Shown in pieces: positions 1 to 5,062 of a DNA stretch of 5,063 bases (position 1 is its first letter; each line of letters opens with the position of its first letter). The notes under the pieces are model-generated. The model worked only from the letters and a program-made list of their open reading frames with translations, ran no database searches and was not told where the DNA came from. A program made the position numbers and the translations under genes. Source of the DNA: an uncultured bacterium. Its GTDB lineage: Bacteria; Bacteroidota; Bacteroidia; Chitinophagales; CAIODY01. Location of the stretch: positions 1 to 5,063 of the forward strand of contig CAIQHW010000104.1 in NCBI GenBank assembly GCA_903871715.1. Direction: 5' to 3'.

Positions 1-180
1 CAATTTTAAACCAAACGCCATGCCTTCATTATCAATAAAATGAAACCGAAACCAGCTTAAAATCTGCGTTTCATCGCCAATACGATAATGTGTTTTAATG
101 TAAATTTTTAAACATTGGTCTAAAAATAACACCAAAAAAATGGTGATAATAGCTGCTCTGGTTCTCGAATTATTAAACAT
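1..180 (-). CDS. lspA: Signal peptidase II (lipoprotein signal peptidase), N-terminal part, cut by window edge
   Basis: Reading the minus strand from ATG at 180-178 gives 60 uninterrupted residues up to the left edge. After a short basic N-terminus (residues 1-8) comes a first membrane helix (about 9-20), then the LspA signature DQxxK (D21, Q22, K25), and then N51-E-G-M-A-F-G57, the family's conserved Asn motif (NxGxAFG type). These two motifs in this spacing identify the inner-membrane aspartyl protease that cleaves the signal peptide of diacylglyceryl-prolipoproteins. The two catalytic Asp residues lie in the C-terminal half of the family and are outside the window, so activity cannot be judged here. 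The start is supported by a consensus -7 box only 7 bases upstream. It is divergent from tRNA-Phe. The identification is by motif and not by alignment, but it is strong. Confidence 0.9.
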   Translation of the reverse strand, partial: MFNNSRTRAAIITIFLVLFLDQCLKIYIKTHYRIGDETQILSWFRFHFIDNEGMAFGLKL

Positions 181-187
181 AAGGCTG

Positions 188-195
188 CAAAGGTA
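188..195 (-). promoter_or_regulatory. Bacteroidota-type -7 promoter box for lspA
   Basis: On the minus strand this reads TACCTTTG, an exact match to the Bacteroidota -7 consensus TAnnTTTG. No clear TTG is seen at the usual -33 distance. The box ends 7 bases before the lspA ATG, so transcription would begin at or within a few bases of the start codon. Confidence 0.65.
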
Positions 196-316
196 AATAA
201 TAAAAAAGTGTAGTTATGTTTATTGCTGCACGTTTAAATATTATTTGCAAATAGGCTTGAATAAAAATTCTTTAAAAATTTATGGATTGTTTTTTTCAAA
301 ATTAAAAATAGCGGCT

Positions 317-324
317 TACATTTG
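317..324 (+). promoter_or_regulatory. -7 promoter box for tRNA-Phe
   Basis: TACATTTG matches the Bacteroidota -7 consensus TAnnTTTG exactly and lies 21 bases before the tRNA 5' end, leaving room for a short leader. The -33 region is only a T-run at 290-296. A TTG at 287-289 is about 27 bases away, which is too far for the usual spacing. The rest of the 181-345 gap is AT-rich sequence in which I see no gene. Confidence 0.65.
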
Positions 325-345
325 CACTCCGAAAAAACAGATGAT

Positions 346-418
346 GGTGCGGTAGCTCAGTTGGTAGAGCAATGGACTGAAAATCCATGTGTCGCCGGTT
401 CAACCCCGGCCCACACCA
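346..418 (+). tRNA. tRNA-Phe (anticodon GAA)
   Basis: A full cloverleaf folds from these 73 bases. The D stem is GCTC/GAGC (355-358 with 367-370). The anticodon stem is ATGGA/TCCAT (372-376 with 384-388), around loop CTGAAAA with anticodon GAA at 379-381, which reads Phe codons. The T stem is GCCGG/CCGGC (394-398 with 406-410), around TTCAACC. The acceptor stem pairs 346-352 with 411-417, and A418 is the discriminator. The 3' CCA is not encoded. One acceptor pair is a C350-A413 mismatch; a G at 413 would make the stem perfect. The gene stands alone, with its own promoter box and an immediately following hairpin. Confidence 0.97.
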
Positions 419-419
419 C

Positions 420-462
420 AAAATTGGCTACATTGAAATTTTATTTTGATGTAGCCAATTTT
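420..462. terminator. Strong hairpin, probable bidirectional terminator between tRNA-Phe and mazG
   Basis: Bases 420-433 (AAAATTGGCTACAT) are perfectly complementary to 449-462, giving a 14-bp stem. The stem can extend inward through two G-T wobbles and four A-T pairs to a 3-base loop. The arms carry A-rich and T-rich ends, and TATTTTT follows on the plus strand. The hairpin lies one base after the tRNA discriminator and 43 bases past the mazG-like stop, so it can serve both convergent transcripts. Confidence 0.8.
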
Positions 463-505
463 ATTTTTAGTTGTAAATAACTTTAGTAGCCCGTTTCAAG
501 AAAAT

Positions 506-835
506 TTATTTTTTCAACTTCTCATTCTCATGATGCCGATTTTTATCACGTGCATTTTTCTTTTCAAAATTTTGTAGCAACGCATCAGTTAAATCAATTC
601 CAGTTTGATTGGCTAAACAAATCAACACAAATAAAACATCAGCCAATTCATCGCTCAAATTTTTTCCTTCATCACTTTTTTTGAAAGATTGTTCGCCATA
701 TTTTCGAGCAATAATTCTTGCTACTTCGCCCACCTCTTCGGTCAACATTGCCATATTTGTTAACTCGTTGAAATAGCGAACACCATTAGTTTTTATCCAA
801 TCATCTACTTGTTGTTGTGCTTCTTTTAAAGTCAT
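506..835 (-). CDS. MazG-like nucleotide pyrophosphohydrolase
   Basis: This 109-residue protein has the compact all-alpha NTP-pyrophosphatase fold signature of the MazG superfamily. EExxE is at residues 33-37 (E33, E34, E37) and ExxD at 63-66 (E63, D66); in this family these residues bind the Mg2+ ions that activate water. Such proteins hydrolyse nucleoside triphosphates to monophosphate and pyrophosphate and are thought to clean non-canonical or excess nucleotides from the cytosolic pool. The length fits a single-domain member rather than the two-domain E. coli MazG. The C-terminus (91-109) is highly charged. ATG at 833-835 follows the pabB stop by 6 bases without a Shine-Dalgarno sequence, so the two are probably co-transcribed. 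The exact substrate is not predictable from sequence. Confidence 0.88.
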   Translation of the reverse strand: MTLKEAQQQVDDWIKTNGVRYFNELTNMAMLTEEVGEVARIIARKYGEQSFKKSDEGKNLSDELADVLFVLICLANQTGIDLTDALLQNFEKKNARDKNRHHENEKLKK

Positions 836-841
836 AATTTT

Positions 842-2050
842 TCATTTAAACAAATCAAATAATGCAGTGGCTTTCAACAAACATTCGTCATATTCTTGTG
901 CTGCATCGGCATCCAAAGTTATCGCACTGCCGGTGCTGTAAGAAAGATATTTTTTCTCGGCGTTGTACAATAAAGTTCTAATCACCACATTAAAATCAAA
1001 ATCGCCATCGGGCGCAAAGTAGCCAACAGAGCCACTATACAAACCACGTTTCGTTTTTTCATATTGTTCAATCAATTGTATGGCTGTATATTTTGGCGCA
1101 CCAGTCATGCTGCCCATTGGAAAAGCATTTTTAATAATTTCGATGTTGGAAATATTTTTTTTCGCCTTCGCTGTTACAGTCGAAATCATTTGATGAACCG
1201 TGGCAAAGCTGTAAATGCCATATAAATCAGGTACTTCCACCGTTCCAGTTTCAGCCGATTGCGCCAAATCGTTGCGTACTAAATCTACAATCATCACATT
1301 TTCAGCTCGTTCTTTTTCCGAATTTTTCAACTCATTTTTCAATTGCTCATCTTTCATTTCATTTGCGCTACGTTTAATCGTGCCTTTAATGGGTTGCGAA
1401 ATGATGGTGTTAGATTGCTTGCTGATAAATCGTTCGGGGCTAGTGCACAACACATGAAATTGTAGATGTTTAAAAAATGCAGCAAAAGGACCACCATTTT
1501 TTTGGTTCAATTTTGTAAAAATGTCTGATGCTGAAATAGAAATATTTTCAGCAAAAAATTCTTGACAATAATTGATTTCATAAACAGTGCCGTTGTGAAT
1601 ATGCTGCTGAAGCGCATTTACATCGCTCAAATATTTTTCTCTTGAAGTGCGATGTTGAAATTGAATAGAAATTGTTGGCGCAGTTTTTTCATTTTCAATC
1701 GAATTAATTTCCTCAAAAATTTTATCGGCATCATCACTAATAATTTCAACCGAATTATTTTTTAGCAACAAAATGTGCTGCGGAATGAAAAAGTAAAAAG
1801 ATGGAAACTCACTGTAATCGGGCAGTTGAGAATGTAATGGCGCTATATCATTTTTTAAATCGTAACCAAAATAACCAAAGCAATACTGTTGAGAATGTAA
1901 TTTTAAAAACGATTCAATTTTTACAAAGGCATTTTTTGCATCATCACTTTTAATTTCAAATTTTGCACCTACAGCAATTGCACCATCCAATTTTTGAAAT
2001 GGATAATTGTGATAATTATTATTGTGCAACACACAACAAGTTTCATGCAA
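842..2050 (-). CDS. pabB: Aminodeoxychorismate synthase component I (para-aminobenzoate synthase)
   Basis: This is a chorismate-binding enzyme that, with a glutaminase subunit (PabA, not in this window), turns chorismate and ammonia into 4-amino-4-deoxychorismate for folate synthesis. The chorismate-binding domain spans about residues 134-398 and shows SPERF (204-208), PIKGT (220-224), DLVRND (256-261), PMGSMTGAPK (311-320) and a GYF/GDFDFN stretch (343-354). K222 in PIKGT is the Lys typical of PabB; anthranilate synthase TrpE has Ala there, so PabB is the better call. The first in-frame start is TTG at 2050, giving 402 residues against about 450 for E. coli PabB. The frame stays open upstream to 2161 and contains family-like sequence (QQWA), so the real N-terminus is probably longer, but no ATG, GTG or TTG is in frame there. 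It precedes the MazG-like gene in one operon. Confidence 0.92.
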   Translation of the reverse strand: MHETCCVLHNNNYHNYPFQKLDGAIAVGAKFEIKSDDAKNAFVKIESFLKLHSQQYCFGYFGYDLKNDIAPLHSQLPDYSEFPSFYFFIPQHILLLKNNSVEIISDDADKIFEEINSIENEKTAPTISIQFQHRTSREKYLSDVNALQQHIHNGTVYEINYCQEFFAENISISASDIFTKLNQKNGGPFAAFFKHLQFHVLCTSPERFISKQSNTIISQPIKGTIKRSANEMKDEQLKNELKNSEKERAENVMIVDLVRNDLAQSAETGTVEVPDLYGIYSFATVHQMISTVTAKAKKNISNIEIIKNAFPMGSMTGAPKYTAIQLIEQYEKTKRGLYSGSVGYFAPDGDFDFNVVIRTLLYNAEKKYLSYSTGSAITLDADAAQEYDECLLKATALFDLFK

Positions 2051-2106
2051 AAAAGCCCATTGCTGCGCACTTTCAAAAAATAAATTTGGGTTGGTATGTA
2101 AATTGA

Positions 2107-2139
2107 ATAAAGCGATAAGATAAATATTTTTCGCTTTAT
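2107..2139 (-). terminator. Hairpin after the 71-residue acidic protein gene, possible terminator
   Basis: Bases 2107-2115 (ATAAAGCGA) pair perfectly with 2131-2139 around a 15-base AT-rich loop. On the minus strand the stem begins 15 bases after the stop codon of the upstream small gene. There is no clean T-run after it, so it may be an intrinsic terminator, an mRNA-stabilising hairpin or a leader structure for pabB. Confidence 0.45.
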
Positions 2140-2154
2140 GGGAGCAATGTGTGA

Positions 2155-2370
2155 TTAATAATCATCGTCGTCGAAACCATCGCTAAACATGTTCATTTCT
2201 ATGTCGTCATCGTTCACTTTAAATTCGTCATCTTCCATTGCTGGAAATTCTAAATCTTCTTCCTCAGCAGCTTTGCCTTTTTTCTTTGCCACAGCCGGTT
2301 TTGAAGTAGACGCTTTTTTAGCAGCAGGCTTTGCTGCTTTCTTTGAAGGTGTAGTTTTTTTGGTTGCCAT
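2155..2370 (-). CDS. Small bipolar protein: Lys/Ala-rich N-terminus, Asp/Glu-rich C-terminus
   Basis: I do not recognise a named family. The 71-residue product has two opposite halves. Residues 1-35 contain 12 Lys plus many Ala, Pro, Ser and Thr, like the tails of histone-H1-like bacterial proteins. Residues 36-71 contain 18 Asp or Glu and only one Lys, ending in a DDDDY tail. There is no signal peptide, membrane segment or cysteine, and the protein is probably intrinsically disordered. A basic tail like this could touch DNA or RNA, and the acidic half could fold back on it or bind basic partners; this is inference only. ATG at 2368-2370 is the only sensible start. The gene sits between coaE and pabB with a hairpin candidate on either side, so it is likely a separate transcript. 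The clean ATG-to-stop frame and biased composition make it a real gene more probably than chance. Confidence 0.72.
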   Translation of the reverse strand: MATKKTTPSKKAAKPAAKKASTSKPAVAKKKGKAAEEEDLEFPAMEDDEFKVNDDDIEMNMFSDGFDDDDY

Positions 2371-2389
2371 ACAATAATGTTTTTATTGT
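2371..2389 (-). repeat. Inverted repeat in the leader just before the small bipolar protein
   Basis: ACAATAA (2371-2377) and TTATTGT (2383-2389) form a perfect 7-bp inverted repeat with a 5-base loop, directly touching the ATG. In the mRNA it would be a weak AU hairpin at the ribosome entry site; as DNA it could be an operator-like dyad. In a stretch this AT-rich it could also be chance. Confidence 0.35.
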
Positions 2390-2432
2390 TGCTGTAAAAA
2401 TTCAACCGATTTTTTGATTTCGCAAATTTTTT

Positions 2433-2457
2433 AAAAAAAATTTTTAAAGAAAAATTT
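2433..2457 (-). terminator. AT-only hairpin with T-tract, possible coaE terminator
   Basis: AAATTTTT (2438-2445) pairs perfectly with AAAAATTT (2450-2457) around a 4-base loop. On the minus strand the stem runs into an unbroken run of eight T (2440-2433), beginning 2 bases after the coaE stop. The position and T-tract suit an intrinsic terminator, but the all-A/T stem is weak. Confidence 0.5.
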
Positions 2458-2459
2458 GT

Positions 2460-3044
2460 TTACTGTTGCATCAATTTTTGGTGTAGTAATAAAACTTGTG
2501 GCATTACTAATTGTTGCTCATCATTATAAATAATAAAATCGGCTCGTTGCAATTTTTCTTCTTCGCTAAACTGACTGTTCATGCGGCTTTGCACTTGCTG
2601 GGCAGAAATATTATCTCGGCGCATCACTCGTTCAATTTTAATTTTTTCGGGTGCTGCTATTACAATTATTTTATCTAATCGTTGATGAATAATGGTTTCA
2701 AAAATCAGTGCAGCTTCTTTTAAAATATAGGGTTGATTTTTTTGAGTTGCGCACCATTTATCAAAGTCATCAAACACGGCAGGATGCACAATGCCGTTTA
2801 ATTTTTTTAATAAATCTGTTTGATTGAAAACTAATGCTGATAATCGTTTACGGTTGATTTTATTTTCAAAATAAATTTCATCGCCAAAAATTTCTTTCAC
2901 TTTTTTAATCACATCTACATCGTAATTAAGCAGATATTTTGCTCGTTCATCGGCGTTATAAACAGCCACACCCAACACCGAAAATATTTTGCTCACGGTT
3001 GTTTTTCCGCTTCCAATGCCGCCTGTGATGCCTATTTTTTTCAA
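2460..3044 (-). CDS. coaE: Dephospho-CoA kinase
   Basis: CoaE phosphorylates the 3'-hydroxyl of dephospho-CoA with ATP, the last step of coenzyme A synthesis, in the cytosol. The 194-residue product has the P-loop GGIGSGKT at residues 8-15 (K14, T15), the conserved acidic D32 of the substrate pocket after the second strand, an NRKRL segment (64-68), HP at 87-88, a central EAALIFE strand, and the lid or base-binding segment with R..RD and RMxxQ late in the protein. Length matches the family (about 200). The start is TTG at 3042-3044, because no ATG precedes the P-loop at the right distance and the P-loop sits near the N-terminus as expected. It starts 14 bases after the yajC stop, so the two are likely co-transcribed. 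Confidence 0.95.
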   Translation of the reverse strand: MKKIGITGGIGSGKTTVSKIFSVLGVAVYNADERAKYLLNYDVDVIKKVKEIFGDEIYFENKINRKRLSALVFNQTDLLKKLNGIVHPAVFDDFDKWCATQKNQPYILKEAALIFETIIHQRLDKIIVIAAPEKIKIERVMRRDNISAQQVQSRMNSQFSEEEKLQRADFIIYNDEQQLVMPQVLLLHQKLMQQ

Positions 3045-3058
3045 AATAAAAAATGAAA

Positions 3059-3403
3059 TTAAACTTTGTCTTTCGGATAAATAGCTTTGGTTACATCCAA
3101 AGAAATCACTGATTTTTCAACCGTTATGGTGGTGTTATTGGCAATTTCTAATTCAAAAGTAGAATCGTTTACTTTTACAATTTTGCCATGAATGCCGCTC
3201 ATGGTAACGATTTTATCGCCTTTGCCAATCGCTTCTTGAAATGCTTTTTGCTCTTTTGCCTTTTTTTGTTGCGGACGAATCATAAAGAAATACATTACTG
3301 CAAACATGCCACCAAACAAAATAAAAGTTTGTGCACCCATGCCACCACCAGCTCCACCGCTTGCTGCGCCACCCATCAAAATCACTGAAAATAAATTTGT
3401 CAT
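3059..3403 (-). CDS. yajC: Preprotein translocase subunit YajC
   Basis: YajC is a small inner-membrane protein that associates with SecDF and the SecYEG translocon; it is usually not essential. From ATG at 3401-3403 the product is 114 residues. It has a short N-terminus with a Gly/Ala-rich run (11-24), one membrane helix (about 25-42), and the hallmark FFMIRPQQKK (39-48) at the cytosolic face. A small soluble beta domain follows, with GDKIVTMSGIHGKIVKV and a C-terminal strand region. An in-frame TTG exists at 3425-3427, but it lies inside the consensus -7 promoter box, so the ATG is the credible start. The gene heads a yajC-coaE operon and is divergent from a membrane protein gene. Confidence 0.94.
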   Translation of the reverse strand: MTNLFSVILMGGAASGGAGGGMGAQTFILFGGMFAVMYFFMIRPQQKKAKEQKAFQEAIGKGDKIVTMSGIHGKIVKVNDSTFELEIANNTTITVEKSVISLDVTKAIYPKDKV

Positions 3404-3424
3404 TGTAATATAAAAATTGAGCCG

Positions 3425-3432
3425 CAAAAGTA
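3425..3432 (-). promoter_or_regulatory. -7 promoter box for yajC-coaE
   Basis: The minus strand reads TACTTTTG, matching TAnnTTTG, and ends 21 bases before the yajC ATG, which gives a leader of about 15 bases. It also rules against the upstream TTG as start codon. No clear -33 TTG is seen at the usual spacing. Confidence 0.6.
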
Positions 3433-3457
3433 CATCGCAAAAAACAATTTTTGAAGT

Positions 3458-3465
3458 TATTTTTG
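3458..3465 (+). promoter_or_regulatory. -7 promoter box for the divergent membrane protein gene
   Basis: TATTTTTG matches TAnnTTTG. It ends only 3 bases before the ATG at 3469, so if used, the transcript would begin at or inside the start codon. In an AT-rich gap a chance match is possible. Confidence 0.4.
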
Positions 3466-3468
3466 TAC

Positions 3469-3837
3469 ATGAAAAATGAACAAGTTTATACCATTCCTGC
3501 TCGTTTTCGGCGCACCGAAAATCTACACATTGTGTTTTGGTTAATCAAGGATATGAGCTGGGCGATGCTTTGGAAGCCGCTTGGCATAGCCATGATTGCA
3601 CCCACATTAATTGCAGCATTAATAATTACTTATCAAACTCGAAAAATAAAAACTGAAGTATTTCACAACTTGGCTGTAACCTGTTGGATTTGTGCCAACG
3701 CATTTTGGATGCTTTGTGAATTTAACAATAAAGATGCTTGGCGCAATTTTACTATTATTCCGTTTGGCTTGGGTTTAGGTTTAATCGGTTATTATTATGT
3801 AGCAGAAGCGATTAAAAAACTTTGGCTAAAAAATTAA
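3469..3837 (+). CDS. Small multi-pass membrane protein of unknown function
   Basis: I cannot assign a family. The 122-residue product starts with a polar, Arg-containing N-terminus (1-20). An amphipathic or hydrophobic stretch rich in Trp follows (about 21-36, including FWLIKDMSWAMLWK). Three likely membrane helices come next, at about 37-56, 66-83 and 95-113, and a short basic tail ends the protein. Trp, Phe and Tyr cluster at helix ends. There are no catalytic-looking motifs; Cys72, Cys75 and Cys83 sit in or near the second helix. ATG at 3469 is chosen over an in-frame TTG at 3451 because the latter precedes the putative -7 box. The gene is alone on the plus strand, divergent from yajC and convergent with the ACP gene. 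The coherent membrane topology argues that it is real. A role at the membrane is the only safe inference. Confidence 0.8.
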   Translation: MKNEQVYTIPARFRRTENLHIVFWLIKDMSWAMLWKPLGIAMIAPTLIAALIITYQTRKIKTEVFHNLAVTCWICANAFWMLCEFNNKDAWRNFTIIPFGLGLGLIGYYYVAEAIKKLWLKN

Positions 3838-4079
3838 TTGGCAATTTTTGATTGAATGCTATCCACCATATTTTGCACATTTTGCCAGCTCTGAATTTCT
3901 TTTGAGTTGAATCGAATTTTGTATTTTTTTTCAATTGCTACCACCAATTGAATATGCGAAAGCGAATCCCAACCATCCACATCATTGGCTGTGGTGGCTG
4001 GTTTCAAGACGATAGATTCATTATCTAACACATCTTTGAAAATGGTTTCTAACGTGGCAATAATATTTTCGGTTGTCAT
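3834..4079 (-). CDS. Acyl carrier protein, probable partner of the adjacent FkbH protein
   Basis: The 81-residue product is a stand-alone carrier protein. The phosphopantetheine attachment motif is GWDSLSH, with S39 as the modified serine, followed by the typical helix II (QLVVAIEKKYKIRF, about 44-57) and a C-terminal helix (about 64-79). Length and acidic character fit the ACP family. It is unlikely to be the fatty-acid AcpP, because the motif is WDSLS rather than DSLD and it is not next to fab genes in this window. It begins 8 bases after the FkbH stop and so is probably co-transcribed. That suggests its cargo is a glyceryl or lactyl-type unit loaded by FkbH, as in other FkbH-ACP pairs; this is inference from context. 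Its TAA shares bases 3835-3836 with the TAA of the convergent membrane protein gene. Confidence 0.92.
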   Translation of the reverse strand: MTTENIIATLETIFKDVLDNESIVLKPATTANDVDGWDSLSHIQLVVAIEKKYKIRFNSKEIQSWQNVQNMVDSIQSKIAN

Positions 4080-4087
4080 TTTTTTTC

Positions 4088-5062
4088 TTAAATTTTTATT
4101 GAAACATCAAATGTAGAAACATTTTCACAATCTAAAATCCACTGATTATTTTTTTCAGAAAAACCTAAATCAGCGTAATGATTTTTCACCAAACCATTTT
4201 TGGGTGTGGCAATATATTCGCCCACTATTTTTTTGCAGTGTATTTTTTTTGCCAATGCCAAAATGTGATTCAGAGCTAGTTTTTCCACTTCTCGTTTCAA
4301 TACTCTACAACTCATTATCCAAGTATCTACAAACAAATTTTGGTCATCAGTTTGTTGCAAAATAATGGTACTGATTAATCCATAATCGCCATATTTATCT
4401 TTCAAATTAATGGCAATGGTGTGATAGTTTTTTTGTTGCGAAATGTTTTTTATTTCATCTTCGGTGTAGCGAATTGTGCGCAAGTTAAATTGGTTCGACC
4501 TCTGCGAAAGCTGCGCCACACGTGGGATACTGAAGTTGTTGAATGGCTCAATCAACGCTTCCATTTCCAAACTATTTAGATAATCTTTTTCGTTGGTAAA
4601 TTTTTGTTTTAAAATTGTTCGGTCGGCTTCTTCTTTATATTGTTGGGTTCGAATATTATCTTCTTCAGTGTAGGATGCTGTTTCAAATAAATTTTCAGTT
4701 TGTAAAAGATTTACGTATTCGGCAGGATCTTCAGGAAGCTCTGGTACAGTAACTTCAGGCAATTCTTTTCGCACCAAATTTCTTTCAAATGGATTGTCAT
4801 CTAAAAAAACAAAACTATCCAGCCCAATATTTAACACACTTTGAATATAGCGAATATTGTCAGCTTTATTATCCCAATTAGCCACAAACACAGCAATATC
4901 GGGCAATCGTAGTACCATATCGGGATGTTTTTCAAACGGTTCCAGCGCATTGGCTTCATCGTTCTTGGAGCAAACCGCCAGAATGACGCCGCGGCGCGAC
5001 AATTCGCGGGCGTAATCCTGAAAGGCCACGAATGCCTCCCCCAACGCGCTGCCCTGGAGATC
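4088..5062 (-). CDS. FkbH-type HAD phosphatase/glyceryltransferase, C-terminal part, cut by window edge
   Basis: The frame is open through the right edge; 324 residues are visible and the N-terminal part is missing. The HAD core shows GVILAVCSKND (25-35, S32 in motif II), ANWDNKADNIR (61-71, K66 as motif III lysine) and FLDDNPFER (86-94, D88 and D89 in motif IV). The C-terminal domain, from about residue 170, has the FkbH acyltransferase-like signature with SNQFNLRTIRYT (189-200), DKYGDYG (222-228) and SCRVL (251-255). The motif I aspartates lie outside the window. Family members take the glyceryl group from 1,3-bisphosphoglycerate and attach it to a dedicated ACP, here the gene 8 bases downstream. 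The leftmost 200 residues' worth of DNA is AT-rich like the window, but the codons nearest the right edge are GC-rich (see findings). A TTG at 5042-5044 is internal, not a start. Confidence 0.9.
   Translation of the reverse strand, partial: DLQGSALGEAFVAFQDYARELSRRGVILAVCSKNDEANALEPFEKHPDMVLRLPDIAVFVANWDNKADNIRYIQSVLNIGLDSFVFLDDNPFERNLVRKELPEVTVPELPEDPAEYVNLLQTENLFETASYTEEDNIRTQQYKEEADRTILKQKFTNEKDYLNSLEMEALIEPFNNFSIPRVAQLSQRSNQFNLRTIRYTEDEIKNISQQKNYHTIAINLKDKYGDYGLISTIILQQTDDQNLFVDTWIMSCRVLKREVEKLALNHILALAKKIHCKKIVGEYIATPKNGLVKNHYADLGFSEKNNQWILDCENVSTFDVSIKI

Noticed and set aside
346..462. tRNA-Phe 3' end as an integration (att) site
   Set aside because: No direct repeat of the tRNA end, integrase or mobile gene is seen; the repeat after it is an inverted hairpin.
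1215..1457. Plus-strand 80-codon open frame opposite pabB
   Set aside because: It lies wholly inside the strong pabB gene on the other strand, shows no family-like motif, and is Ser/Phe-rich as expected of an antisense shadow.
842..2050. Anthranilate synthase component I (TrpE) as an alternative name for pabB
   Set aside because: Lys in the PIKGT motif is the PabB nucleophile; TrpE has Ala there. No trp genes are nearby.
2189..2377. Plus-strand 62-codon frame opposite the small bipolar protein
   Set aside because: Its Ser/Phe/Ala-rich product is simply the complement of the Lys and Asp/Glu codons of the minus-strand gene.
3188..3388. Plus-strand 66-codon frame opposite yajC
   Set aside because: Antisense to a well-supported gene, with His/Cys/Thr-rich content and no start context.
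3425..3427. TTG as the yajC start, giving eight extra residues
   Set aside because: The TTG is the last three bases of a consensus -7 box, so it would lie upstream of transcription.
3213..3470. Alternative minus-strand frame overlapping yajC
   Set aside because: YajC in the other frame has hallmark motifs; this frame has no promoter of its own and an unconvincing, Trp/Cys-laden sequence.
5042..5044. TTG as the start of the FkbH gene
   Set aside because: The frame stays open to the window edge and the residues before it (DLQGSA) read like FkbH sequence.
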